Shown piece after piece: positions 28,733 through 39,491 of a DNA stretch of 64,000 bases. The DNA is taken from the NCBI GenBank assembly GCA_963931865.1, contig OZ007512.1, positions 7,124,208 to 7,188,207 of the forward strand. Reading direction: 5' to 3'. The notes beneath the pieces were generated by a model. That model was not told where the DNA came from. It made no database searches and saw only the letters and a list, made by a program, of their open reading frames with translations. Position numbers and translations under genes: made by a program. Numbering within the stretch: position 1 is the stretch's first letter; each line of letters starts with the position of its first letter. This DNA comes from Axinella damicornis. Taxonomy: Eukaryota > Porifera > Demospongiae > Axinellida > Axinellidae.

Positions 28733-31700
28733 ATGACCTCTGAAGAGCCACTGTCTTCTGCCAAAATCCTCCCAAGCCAGCTCCGACTAACTCCCCACAC
28801 CACCTACTACAGCAGCTTCTTCCTGCTGAGAACACCAGTCACCATCAACAGCCAACCTGCTCAAGTTGGGTGCTCCAGTGATGGAGAACTCACCCTCAGC
28901 TGCCGCTACCCCAGCCTCAGTCTCCCCCTCCACTCCGTCCGAGCCTCCCTGGAAGAGGTGGTGAAGACTCGTGGGGTCTCTCGAGTCGGTGATATCCACT
29001 GCGAGGAAGTGCCTCTGTTCCCAGTCTCCTTCTCCTCTGAGCACAATCTGAGGAAATTTCTCATTAATAGAGGATCTGCTCAGCAGCAACTGGAGTCTCA
29101 GTTCTCTGTGGGATTCCCCGCTCATGGCCAGCAGCCCGGTAGTGACCAGCCCACCTCTGACCAGCAGCCTGCTAGCAGCCAACAGCCAGTTAGTGATCAG
29201 CTCCCCACTCGTGTCCAGCTGCAGCTGTTTCTGATCCGTCCTGATGCTGTGACGAAGGATGCCCAGGTGGTGGAAGTGACCCTGGAGAACCACTCTGCCT
29301 GCATGGCTCTCTACAAGGAGAGTGAAATGTTTGACTACTGGTCCCTCTTTCGGGCGTACAGGGCAAAGATCAAGATGACGCCCTGTCAAGGTACTGTATG
29401 AGGCAGTGTGTGGGTGTGTGACTATACTACAGTATAGTGGACTTATCGAATTCATGTAGTCTCAAGTGAGATAACCTGTTTCAACTTCTCTAACGAATTG
29501 TGCCCAGCCATGATGCCTTGCAGTTAGTCAACAGAGCATATGACCCGCCCTTATTAACCTTAGAACTTTATGCAGGTAGAGTGAATTATATTAATAATTG
29601 GTACGTATGTCATGTGTTGCCAGACAGCATGCGGCTACTCCAACCTTTGAACCAAGATCTAAGGTCAAAGTTCCTGGATGGAGTGTGATTATGGACTGAC
29701 AGGTGTGATGAGCATCTACTGTCTAGGGTGCATCAGGTCATCCATTTCCGTGGGGAGGGTTGATCCACCAGCACACTAGCAAAGGTTTCTCTGCTTGCAG
29801 CAAGATTAGGAAAGAGAGGACTCCCTGTTGACCAGGAATTGAGCCTGGGTCTTCCACATGACAGGCAGAGACATTTGCCACTATAATGCCTCGGGCACTT
29901 TGAAATGCCAAATCATAAAATCTGTGTTATAGGTCAAAATTACCCTATTTCATGGTTTGATTGGTTAGGTAGTTCCGACCACGATACGAATTTGCAACAT
30001 GCCCCCATTATAGTTATGGTTGCTACGTAGTTGGGTATGTTGGGAGGGTAGGTTTCACAAGCTGCCTCAGTTGCAGTTCAGCGATGACTCATCCCCAGAC
30101 TTTGATCCTGCCTTTCCCACTTAAGAATTGTTTATCCAATAGCAATAGCTTTTGCCCCACAAACATAACACATGACTTGAGTTCCATAAATTAATGTGGA
30201 GTGGTCCGCGATGAGCCAGGTGTTAACAGTTCATCATTTCAATGCAACGTTTCGACCCTACTGGGTCTTCATCAGGTGTAATAGAAATGCAAAACAAGCT
30301 AGTTTATATAGTCACAGAAAATGCACATCAATGGATCTATAGCGTTCAGCTTGGTGACGTCATGCTGACAATGCACGCATTATCAAAGCAGTTTCAACGC
30401 CTGGTGGAGTCTTCAAGCATCTACGTGTGACAGTCTGCCAGTATGTCTCCGGAGCCTTGGACTTGAGATGCTGGATCCTGGACTTGAGTTCCAATTAACC
30501 ATGAATATTTTCCTGACCAACAGCTTCATGTGAATATTGCACCCAGATGGCACCAATATGATGAATGTTACTGCACTCTAGCATGGGTATCCAATTTACT
30601 GAGTTGTGTAACAAAGCGACCTGTGACCTTTATCAGACCTGTGCTTGACCACGTGGACACAGTATGACTCAGCATTATTAGTTTGTGCTCATTCTCAGTT
30701 GATAACTGCTAGTTCTGATCATCTTTACGTCTCTAACGACACTGTCTAGTGCAGAGGCTGTGCCTCCAGTGCCTGATAGCTTGCTAGACACCTGTGGCCT
30801 CGTTACAGTTGCACACCAACGATACCTTAAATTGCTGGATCTGGTGCTGCAGATCTCACAAACCCAGTACAAAGTTGCAACTTAGGCAACTGAATCTAGG
30901 TTAAGGATTTTTGCAGTATTCCCATGCTCACTAGCATCCAGGAGACAAATTTTACAAGACAATTTTCCATTATAATTATGGTAGCTACATAGTGGAGTAG
31001 GTTGAGAGTGTTGGTTTCACAAGTGTCTGTTCGGAAATGGTATACACAAGTACTAGCTGCATGGCTACAGATTACTTGCTATATAGAACTACTAGACTAT
31101 AATATTATATAGAGAGATTATCAATACTGCATGGTCATTCTGAAATCAATAAGAGGCCTGCTCACTCCCTTCTTTCTTTAGCTCAACTAACCATAAAAGA
31201 TCTTGTCTGTGAGCTGCACGATGTCATCAGGTGGTTCCAGCTGGGGATCTACCTGGACATCTCTCCACCTGAGCTGATGAAGATCAGGGCTGACCACAGG
31301 GAGAAGACAGAGGCCTGCAAGACCGAGATGCTTGTGACGTGGCTGAGGCAGACCAGGGAGGCCTCATGGTCCACTGTGGTCAGGGCTCTGGTGGGGATGA
31401 GGATGGGAGCCCTCGCTCAGAAAGTCGCACTGAAATATGGTCAGCCACACCACAGATAATATGTGATCTTCATGTATGAACTTCTTGTGCTGTGAGAGAC
31501 ACCTACGCTGTAAAGAGTACTGCATGAATGATTGGACCAACCTAAACCTAGAGAACTGATGTATACAATAATGCACTTGATAGAGCACTAAGTAGACTTT
31601 GACCTCCAACTGTTGTGGGTGGTCATGAATATCATTGCCAAAAGGCATTGTACTATTGTTTAGTGGACAAGCCATTAAATTTTAATGAAATTCTATCTCA

Positions 31701-33125
31701 TTGTTCTTTCCAATGTGCAGGAGTGGCAGTCCCATCCGCAGTGGAGAGAAAGGAGTTACTGCAGTTCCCTGTTGTGAAAGAGGTAGCCAGTAAACTTTGA
31801 ATTCATTAACAACTCCACTTCTTCCCTTCTAAATACATTCTCTATATTTCTCTGCAGAAAGTGTCATCGCTCCAGTCTCAACTACTCGGTCATGCTCAAC
31901 AACTGAACCATGAACTGGAGGGGGATGACCAACGACTGAGTAGGATAAACCACACCCTTGAGCAGGCTACAAAGGAGAGAGTGTCTGCCAGAAACAAGCG
32001 ACTTCACACCAGACAGGAGGCTGATGGTGCCTATGTGAGGGTGAAGGTGCTGCTGGAGAGAAAGAAGGAAGCGGAGAAGCAGCTACGGTTTCGGCAGAGG
32101 GAGCTGAGGTTTCTGCAGCAGTTGCAGGGACAACAGAGGGAGAGAGAGGAGGAGGAGAGGGAGAGGGAAGAGCTGAAGGCTGTCTTGATGAGGAAAGATG
32201 CAGAAGTGAGGCAGTTGCAGGATCAGCTGAGAGAGGTGGAGAGGAATTTGGAGTGTGCAAGAGAAGAGGCCCGAAATTTGAGGGAGGAGCTCCAGAGGGT
32301 GACTGTGGAACTAGCGGATAAGTCGGGACAAGCACGTCAACTTGAGTGGACAAAGAGCATGTTGGAGATCTGCCTGAAAAGTGGGAATACGAAGGTGGAG
32401 ATGGTACTGATCCAATCTTCTGCTGCTACCGGTTCCAAAGAAGCTCTTCACAAGGAAATCAAGGTACTTGAACATCAGAACATCCAATTGTTCAACGGGT
32501 ATCCTCACATTCAAATCACATGCACCCATTGCACTGCTTTACAGCATGGCAAGCTCAACCTTTATAGTGTATTCATTTCTTTTCAAGGATCAACTGTCGT
32601 CTGTGGAGAAGGAGTATAATGCAATACCAGGTTCTGAAATTGAGGCCTTCAAGCAGACCATTGCAGAGAGGGAGAGGGAGATTGCAGAGCTTTCAGAAGA
32701 GCTGCAGACACTGCAAGCTCGACTGCAGGGGGTGAGCAGGTACCGATCAGAGGAGGAGGAGGAGGAACTGCACAGGCTGATGGTGGAGACCTCAGAGCTG
32801 AGGGCCAAGTTGGTGGAGGCTGAGGATGAGAAACAGGAGGGGAAGAGATGGCTGGAGGCTACCCACCAACAAATGGAGTCCTTCCAGCAGCTGATAGCAG
32901 AGCTCAGGGAGAAGAAATTTGCTGCATCTCAGGTAGTTTTAGAATGTGTGTGTAATGTACCTGTTTGTATAGAGCTACCTGGCTGTTTTTCACATGCAGG
33001 GACTGGAATATGATCACTTCAGGGCCGAGACACAGGGCAAACGCCACGACATTGGCAACACGGAGGACGATGAGATGTTTGATGAAGCCCTTAAGGGTTT
33101 AAGGTCCGGTTGTTGCATACAGTAA
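28733..33125 (+). CDS. Unit 1: Death domain / coiled-coil protein ending in a CaaX-like box
   Basis: Predicted exons: A 28,733-29,390; B 31,182-31,439; C 31,721-31,782; D 31,858-32,463; E 32,588-32,932; G 33,000-33,125. Phases fit throughout and give 684 residues. Residues about 1-219: N-terminal region unknown to me, with a short SDQ/QP repeat. About 220-305: Death domain (adaptor for signalling complexes), with WFQLGIYLDISPPELMKI, EMLVTWLRQT and SWSTVVRALVG. About 327-643: glutamate-rich coiled coil. Exon G adds an acidic patch (NTEDDEMFDEALKG) and ends S-G-C-C-I-Q then TAA; C-C-I-Q fits a farnesylation-type CaaX box, which would place the product at a membrane. The exon B donor is GTCAGC, weaker than GTGAGC in unit 3. 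The N-terminal exon has an open minus-strand frame that is a shadow. Confidence 0.75.
29824..29894 (-). repeat. tRNA-Asp-like sequence (SINE head or tRNA pseudogene)
   Basis: The minus strand reads TATAGTGGCAAATG (A-box region), GCCTGTCATGTGGAAGACC (anticodon arm with GTC) and GGCTCAATTCC (B box), closely matching the plan of tRNA-Asp. Several mismatches in the stems argue against a working tRNA. It lies in the first coding intron of unit 1. Confidence 0.6.
30003..31023. repeat. 60-bp direct repeats bracketing about 900 bp in unit 1 intron
   Basis: CATTATAGTTATGGTTGCTA then GGTTTCACAAG near 30,006-30,063 recurs as CATTATAATTATGGTAGCTA then GGTTTCACAAG near 30,969-31,023. The segment between is absent from the unit 3 intron as far as I can see, so it may be an insertion. 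Confidence 0.5.
30245..30275 (-). ncRNA. Hammerhead-ribozyme-like / Penelope-element motif
   Basis: The minus strand has CTGATGA, then a hairpin GACCC-AGTA-GGGTC, then GAAAC: the conserved core order of a hammerhead ribozyme, with one extra A after CTGATGA. Closing stems I and III are not clear. Such motifs are known in Penelope-like retroelements. A related motif is at 52,368. Confidence 0.35.
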
Positions 33126-33547
33126 ACCGGCGTTGTGTTAATTGTTAATTGTAGTACTTGTTTCTCACAACTAACACAGTGACTGTATTCACAAATGCCA
33201 CAAGCTGTAGCTATTTCAAACTGTGTTTCGTGATGTGCCAAATCAAAAAGCCTGTGTGTGAGCTTAAACATATTGCATTAGCTAATGGCTAGTTCTCCAA
33301 CCCTACAAATCAAACTCATGACATTGTCATGAATTTTACTAGCCAGAGCTAGTGATGGTGATGGTACTGACACTGCGTCTTGGATCGGGGAGATCAATCT
33401 GCTAGGAGAACTTACCAAGTGTCCCAGAACATCTGGGACAGTCCTGGAATTCTTTGTCTTGTCCCCTGTCCCGTATGGAGGTGCTTTGTCCCAGAAATAG
33501 GCCTGTTCTCATTCCCAGGCTTGTTGCATGCAGTCTGGGAAAGGAAA

Positions 33548-33556
33548 TTAGTGTGT

Positions 33557-33604
<48 letters not shown>

Positions 33605-33635
33605 GGGGGGGGGGGGGTGGGGGGGGGGGGGGTGT
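33548..33635. repeat. (GT)n / poly-G tract
   Basis: About ten GT dinucleotides run into a G tract of about 60 bases with a few T interruptions, downstream of the unit 1 stop. Confidence 0.95.
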
Positions 33636-33954
33636 TGCACCGTTCAATCAAGTGTCCCTGAAGTTACTTTTGAAAACTTGCCCATAGCCTCATTCCCATG
33701 TGGTCAGTACAGGGCCTGGGAACGAGGCTACTGTTGATGGTGGTGGTACTGACAAAGAAATTGCACTTCCTGGATCAGGAGATCCATTATCCCAATCTGC
33801 CTGAGATCAAATTAAACAAGCATGTGAGATTGTGTAGTGACATTGTTTTAAATCACCCCATTGTTAGATAATGGGTAGGCAATCATTTCGTATCCATGAA
33901 GTACCCATCTCATCATTATGAGTTGGTAACTATAGTGATTTTCTGTACGCAATG

Positions 33955-34362
33955 CAGGAGGTGACTATGTGGTAGCCACCACTAGCAGTGGAGAGCTTGT
34001 TGTTAGTGAGTTCTGCAAAATCTCCATCAGTAGAGATGGTGAGAGGATCAGGAACATTGACACTACATCTGTTAGGTCAGGCATCACTGCAAGGCACAAG
34101 CTGGACCCATGGGGATTTGCTGTTGATGAGGATAGTAACATTACTGATTGGGAATCACATAGGTTGTTCAAGTTTAACTCTGATGGAAAATTAGTGAAGT
34201 CAGTTGGTGGTGAGGGTGGCAGGACAGGACAGTTTGATCTTCCCCGTGGTATTATACAGTGTTTGAACTCCTCAGCAACAAAGATATGGTCATGGTCCAC
34301 ACTGGGTAAGACAGTTCCACCTGATCCACTGCCAAACACACCAAATGTTCTCAGATTAGCAT
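33955..34362 (+). pseudogene. Unit 1 NHL exon remnant with internal inversion
   Basis: Starts inside the first NHL repeat (ATTSSGELVVS-like); the filamin part is missing. It continues through GERIRNIDTTSVRSG, DSNITDWESHRLFKFNSDGK and GGEGGRTGQFD. From about 34,275 to 34,362 the sequence is the reverse complement of a later NHL repeat: the minus strand reads FGSGSGG then SVDHDHIFVAEE, matching the FGVYGSGPGELS ... DHDYVYVAEG region of 44,507-45,643. The exon cannot supply a propeller to unit 1. Confidence 0.85.
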
Positions 34363-34384
34363 GCTAGAGGATGGGAGGGACTGA

Positions 34385-34624
34385 TCAATGATTACGTATT
34401 TTCTTAATCACCGGAAATAGTCTACCACACAGCTCGCAGGTAGGACCTACAGAGCGAATAAAGCAAAGCGAAGCCAAGGTACGTTGTTTCCCCGTCATCT
34501 TGGAGATCATAGAAGATCTAGGGTGATCGTGATTACTATTTGCCTGTAGGCTGAGGATCGTTCTAGCTATATCACTGTGTAACTGCGAGCATATAAATTA
34601 TTGCAGACTCATCCACAATCAGTC
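34385..34624 (+). promoter_or_regulatory. Unit 2 promoter and 5'-UTR block
   Basis: Matches the unit 1 block. The bZIP-like site is changed to TTACGTAT (34,392-34,399); ACCGGAAAT is kept at 34,410. The UTR exon ends GCGAAGCCAAG at 34,478. Confidence 0.55.
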
Positions 34625-37600
34625 ATGACCTCTGAAGAGCCACTGTCTTTTGCCAAAATCCTCCTAAGCCAGCTCCGACTAACTCCCCACACCACCTACT
34701 ACAGCAGCTTCTTCCTGCTGAGAATATCAGTCACCATCAACAGCCAACCTGCTCAAGTTGGGTGCTCCAGTGAGGGAGAACTCACCCTCAGCTGCCGCTA
34801 CCCCAGCCTCAGTCTCCCCCTCCACTCCATTCGAGCCTCCCTGGAAGAGGTGGTGAAGACTCGTGTGATCTCTCGAGTCGGTGATGTCCACTGCGAGGAA
34901 GTGCCACTGTTCCCAGTCTCCTTCTCATCTGAGCACAATCTGAGGAAATTTCTCATTAATAGAGGATCTGCTCAGCAGCAACTCTATTCCCTGTGATGTT
35001 CCCCGCTCATGGCCAGCATCCCGGTAGTGACCAGCCCACCTCTGACCAGCAGCCCGGTAGTGTCCAGCCCACCTCTGACCAGCCGTCCGGTAGTGTCCAG
35101 CCCACCTCTGACCAGCAGCCTGCTAGCAGCCAACAGCCAGCTAGTGATCAGCTCCCCACTCATGTCCAGCTGCAGCTGTTTCTTGTCCGTCCTGATGCAG
35201 TAACGAAGGATGCATGCCCGGGTGGTGGAAGTGACCCTGGAGAACCACTCTGCCTGCATGGCTCTCTTCAAGGAGAGTGAGATGTTTGACTACTGGTCCC
35301 TCTTTCGGGCGTACAGGACAAAGATCAAGTAGAAGCTCACTCAAGGTATAGGAGGATGTGTGTGTGAGTGTGATGTGGAGGATGGTGTTTCATTCCTTGG
35401 GTAACAAATGGGTCAAAGGTTCAAAATCATATCTATAGAACCTGGTCGCTCAATGGACTTGTAAACTGACCATGCAGTCTTAACATTGAACGTGATTGTG
35501 TTTGTGGCTGGTACCAAGGCCGCATCGAGCCGCCAAAGGCAGCGTGTGGCTCGATGCGCCCTTGCTGGTACATACTGCTAATTCAATGAGTGGCTACTCA
35601 AGTACTAGTGCCATTCTAGTATCCAGTGTGGTTGTCTAATCACATAAAACTACTATTTGTAGTACACTTTTCTTTGGTCTGAGTTAAACTTCAGCCGTTG
35701 TACCAAATTCAGTGGTTGCAGTTCTCTGTGGGTTTGCATCTGACTGTTACACACCCATTTCAAAAATGCAATGAACCAAAGTAACTTGACTGACCAGTAG
35801 TGAAGTTATGCTTTATTCCGAGCTTGCTGACGCAGGTTCTGCTCGAAGTATAGTAGCGTGTCGTCTGTCAGTCTGTCAGGCGAAAAAAATTGAAATCTCA
35901 TAAACCATCGAAAGGCAGTCAAACAATAGCAAATAGCAAAAAACTGCTCTATGTGTACCTGACTGAAGTCAAGGCGCTTCTTCTGAAGTTGAGGGCTTCA
36001 AGCAGACCATTGCAGAGAAGGAGATGGAGATTGCAGAGCTTTCAGAACAGCTGCAGACACTGCAAGCTCGACTGCAGGGAGTGAGCAGGTGCCAATCGGA
36101 GGAGGAGGAGGAGGAACTGCACAGGCTGATGGTGGAGACCTCAGAGCTGAGGGCCAAGTTGGTGGAGGCTGAGGATGACAAACAGGAGAGGAAGAGGCGG
36201 CTGGAGGCTACCCACCGACAAATGGAGTCCTTCCAGCAGCTGATAGCAGAGCTCAGGGAGAAGAAAAATGCTGGATGTATGCGTCACATCATAGTACAGT
36301 ACCTGTTTGTATAGTGCTACCCGTATCCGTTTACATGCGAGCACTTGTTTCCCAAATATCACAACAAACACGGTAGCCACAAATGCTTCCAGCTATTTCG
36401 AACTGTGTTTCGTGATGTGCCAAATCAAAAAGCCTGTGTGTGAGGTCAAACCTATTCAGTTAATGGCTAGCTCTCCGACCCTACATATCAAACTCATCTC
36501 ATGAAATTTTATGAAATGATCATTACCAGATGTGCATTATGAGCTAGCTAGAGCTATTGATGGTGATGGTACTGACACCGAATGCACACATCTTGTTGAT
36601 AGTACATGGTGGTACTGACAAAGAAATGGCACTTCCTGGATCAGGAGATCCATTATCCCAATCTGCCTGAGATCAAATTAAGCATGCATGTGAGATTGTG
36701 TAGTGACATTGTTTTAAATTACTCCTTTAAGTTAGATCCCATTGTTAGATAATGGGTAGACAATCAGTTCGTATCCAGGAAGTACCCATCTGTTGGTAAC
36801 TGTAGTGATTGTCTGTACACAATGCAGGAGGTCGCTCAACTACTCCCTCCCTACCCCTCCCTCCCTTACAGCCGGATCCTCAGAAATGCACTCTTGTTGG
36901 ACAGGGCTTGGAGCTGGCAGAGACTGGTCAACAAGCTCACTTTGAGGTCCACTTGGTGGACATGGCTGGTGATCCCTGTACCACTGAACAGCAGGTCACT
37001 GCAGATCTGCTGAGGTCCCTCATGGACAGCCCACCAGTGTAGCAGACAAGACCCCAGACATTAATGAGGTTTCATACCAGCCTAACACACGAGGTCGACA
37101 TGAGTTGAGTGTACGAGTGAATGATCTGCCAGTGCAGGGAAGCCCATGCATTCCTAGTGTATGCCAGGCAAACTCTTCATCTACTGGGCAGGCCAGTCAG
37201 AATCATCAAAGATCTTAACCGTCCACGTACGGTTGCCACCACTATATAGCAGTGGAGAGCTCGTTGTTAGTGAGGACTGCAAAGTCTCTATAATCAGTAG
37301 AGATGGTGAGAGGATCAGGAGCATCAACGCTACATCTGTTAGGTCAGGCATCAGAAGGTACAAGCTGAACCCACTGGGAGTTGCTGGTGACGAGGATAGT
37401 AACATTTATGTTACTGATACGGAATCACACAAGTTTAGCTCCAATGGAAAATTAGTGAAGTCAGTTGGTGGTGAGAGTGGCAGGACAGGACAGTTTGATT
37501 GCTCTGCAACAATTGCAGGATAGCTACAAGTATTTGACACTAACCTGAAATTCGTCTTCTGTTTTGGCAAAGAAGGAAGTGGTGAGGGTGCCTAGATGAG

Positions 37601-37966
37601 TTGGCCCTACGATCTGAGCTTTGACCCTGCTGGTAGTGTGTATGTTGCAGATGGTGGCAACCATCGTGTCCAGGTGTATTCCCAGAATGGAACATATCTG
37701 AGAACATTAATTTTGATGTGCATGGCAGTGGACCAGGTGAACTGTCTAGCCCAGGGGGTATCTATGTGGACCATGACCATGTCTATGTTGCTGAGGGGGG
37801 AACGACCGTATATCAATATTCCACACATCAGGAGCATTCATCACCTCATTTGGCAGGTTGGGCAGGGGAGAAGGAGAACTAGAGTTCCCACGTGGGATCA
37901 CCACTGACCAGAATGGCTTCCTGTATGTCTGTGACTGTGGCAACAATCGCATTCAAGTGTTTTGAA
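34625..37966 (+). pseudogene. Unit 2: broken member of the Death/NHL family
   Basis: N-terminal exon 34,625-35,344 has a 7-base deletion near 34,984 (frame ends QQQLYSL, stop), a 4-base GCAT insertion near 35,213 that restores frame, and TAG in place of GAG at about 35,330. Exons B, C and D are missing. A coiled-coil exon E fragment (about 35,983-36,268; EIAELSEQLQTLQARLQG, EEEEELHRLMVE) is joined to unrelated repeat sequence at TTCTGAAGTTG. The filamin-NHL exon (about 36,869-37,966) begins PDPQKCTLVGQGLELAETGQ but carries several indels, such as a loss near 37,030 and an insertion near 37,147. NHL wording (YKLNPLGVAGDEDSNIYVTD, YDLSFDPAGSVYVAD) survives in pieces. Not expected to encode a full protein. 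Confidence 0.9.
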
Positions 37967-38439
37967 CATGTGCATATGTATCAGTATTGTTTGTCATAAT
38001 ATTATTATGATGTCATACTTATTATGCTGCGTGCAATGCTATTATTATCACTGTGGCATGCAATTGTAGAACTCATGCAATGCATAATTTATACAATTAT
38101 TGTACAGGTACATGCAGATCAACGATCACTGATTTGTGTCAATATACTGGGAACCTAGCCTCGTTCCCAGGCCTTCCACACCCCTTCAATCCCTTGTTTA
38201 GCTCTTGCTTTCTTGCTAGCTAGTGCATGAATCCCTTCACTCATTTTCAAGCTCAAGGGTCTGGTTCTGAGACTAATTTCTCGCCAGGTCCTCCACAGAG
38301 CCCAGTAGGTTCATTACATTGATTACATTATTTCCTGCTTCCAATTTATATTTTGACAGGTAAGCTACATTTACTCCCGTGACAATTTATGTCCCGAACT
38401 GTAGCCCGAGGCCATCCGAAATTACACACTCAGTGGCTC

Positions 38440-38815
38440 GGCGTGTACCAACTATTTCAAGTCAAGCTAACACCAAATGCTACGACGACTACTTGCAAAA
38501 CAGATGCCACTTCCTCCTGCCCTGACTAGCACAAACCAGTTGAAATTGCCCAGCTGGTATTGCAGTACCATGCAATACCAGCAAAGTAAAACAACAAGAC
38601 AAGCATGCAAAGACATACAAGGTAATACCAAACAACGAACACAAAGCAAAGAAGCATTATGCCAGCACAGATCCCACGGGGGCTGTCAGCTGGCAGGTAT
38701 GATGTACCTGTGTACTCAGGCGTGTACCAACTATTTCAAGTCAAGCTAACACCAAATGCTACGACGACTACTTGCAAAACAGATGCAACTTCCTCCTGCC
38801 CTGACTAGCACAAAC
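38440..38815. repeat. Direct duplication in the unit 3 upstream region
   Basis: A block of about 90 bases (GTACCAACTATTTCAAGTCA, then ACGACGACTACTTGCAAAAC, then CCTCCTGCCCTGACTAGCAC) occurs at 38,440-38,530 and again at 38,721-38,815. Single copies are found at about 27,985-28,075 and 60,495-60,580 upstream of units 1 and 4. Confidence 0.8.
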
Positions 38816-39095
38816 CAGCTGAAGAGGACAGGTCTTGAGGTCCAATTGTTCAAGGCTGCCACACCCACTGTCTTCCTCATGAGAGCAAGGCTAATCTGAG
38901 TCCAAGACTAGGTGCCAACACAGACTGGCTAGCAAAGGAATTGCGCTTTCTACATTTTAAACTTGCAGGCAAACGTAGCCTACCACACAGAAATTGATGG
39001 CTACACTTGATTTGAAATTGAATCCACTAATTGATAGTGATACATACCAGGCATTAGCGGTCGTTCCACTTTGCACAGAGCATACGGTCTGAAGG

Positions 39096-39115
39096 TAGCC
39101 TCGTTCCCAGGCCCA
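39096..39115. mobile_element. 20-bp TAGYCTC insertion with perfect 9-bp TSD
   Basis: TAGCCTCGTTCCCAGGCCCA lies between two copies of GTCTGAAGG (39,087-39,095 and 39,116-39,124). Units 1 (about 28,426) and 4 (about 61,321) have one copy of that word and no insertion, giving direct empty-site proof of a 20-base insertion. Confidence 0.85.
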
Positions 39116-39239
39116 GTCTGAAGGTGCACCTCCGCGATCCGTGGGCCAATGCCCATAGTTCTGTGTGCAGACAATCGACATCACGATCGAAAGTGCCAGC
39201 GTTTATACTTAAATTGGCATGCTAGGGGATGGGTGGGGC

Positions 39240-39491
39240 TGATCAACGATTACGTAATTACTTAATCACCGGAAATTGTCTACCGCATGCAGCTAGCTAC
39301 TGGTGACCTACAGAGCGAACAAAGCAAAGCGAAGCCAGGGTACGTCGTTTCCCCGGCATCTTGGAGATCATACTAGATCTAGTGATAACTAATAATATTG
39401 GTACCTTCATGTGTACAGTGGAACGTTCTAGCTATATCACTGTGTAGCTGCGAGCATATAACTTTAATATTGCAGAAACACACAATCAGCC
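39240..39491 (+). promoter_or_regulatory. Unit 3 promoter and 5'-UTR block
   Basis: TTACGTAA at 39,250-39,257 and ACCGGAAAT at 39,268 are both kept. The UTR exon ends at about 39,339 (GCGAAGCCAGG, donor GTACGT). A second UTR exon leads to ATG at 39,492 in the context CAGCCATGACC. Confidence 0.6.

Noticed and set aside
28787..29455. 222-residue minus-strand ORF opposite the unit 1 N-terminal exon
   Set aside because: Shadow of exon A: similar open stretches appear opposite the paralogues, and the plus-strand frame has matching splice sites and joins the Death exon.
32590..32808. Serine-rich minus ORFs opposite the coiled-coil exons
   Set aside because: Antisense of GAG/GAA-rich codons; conserved in paralogues only because the coding strand is.
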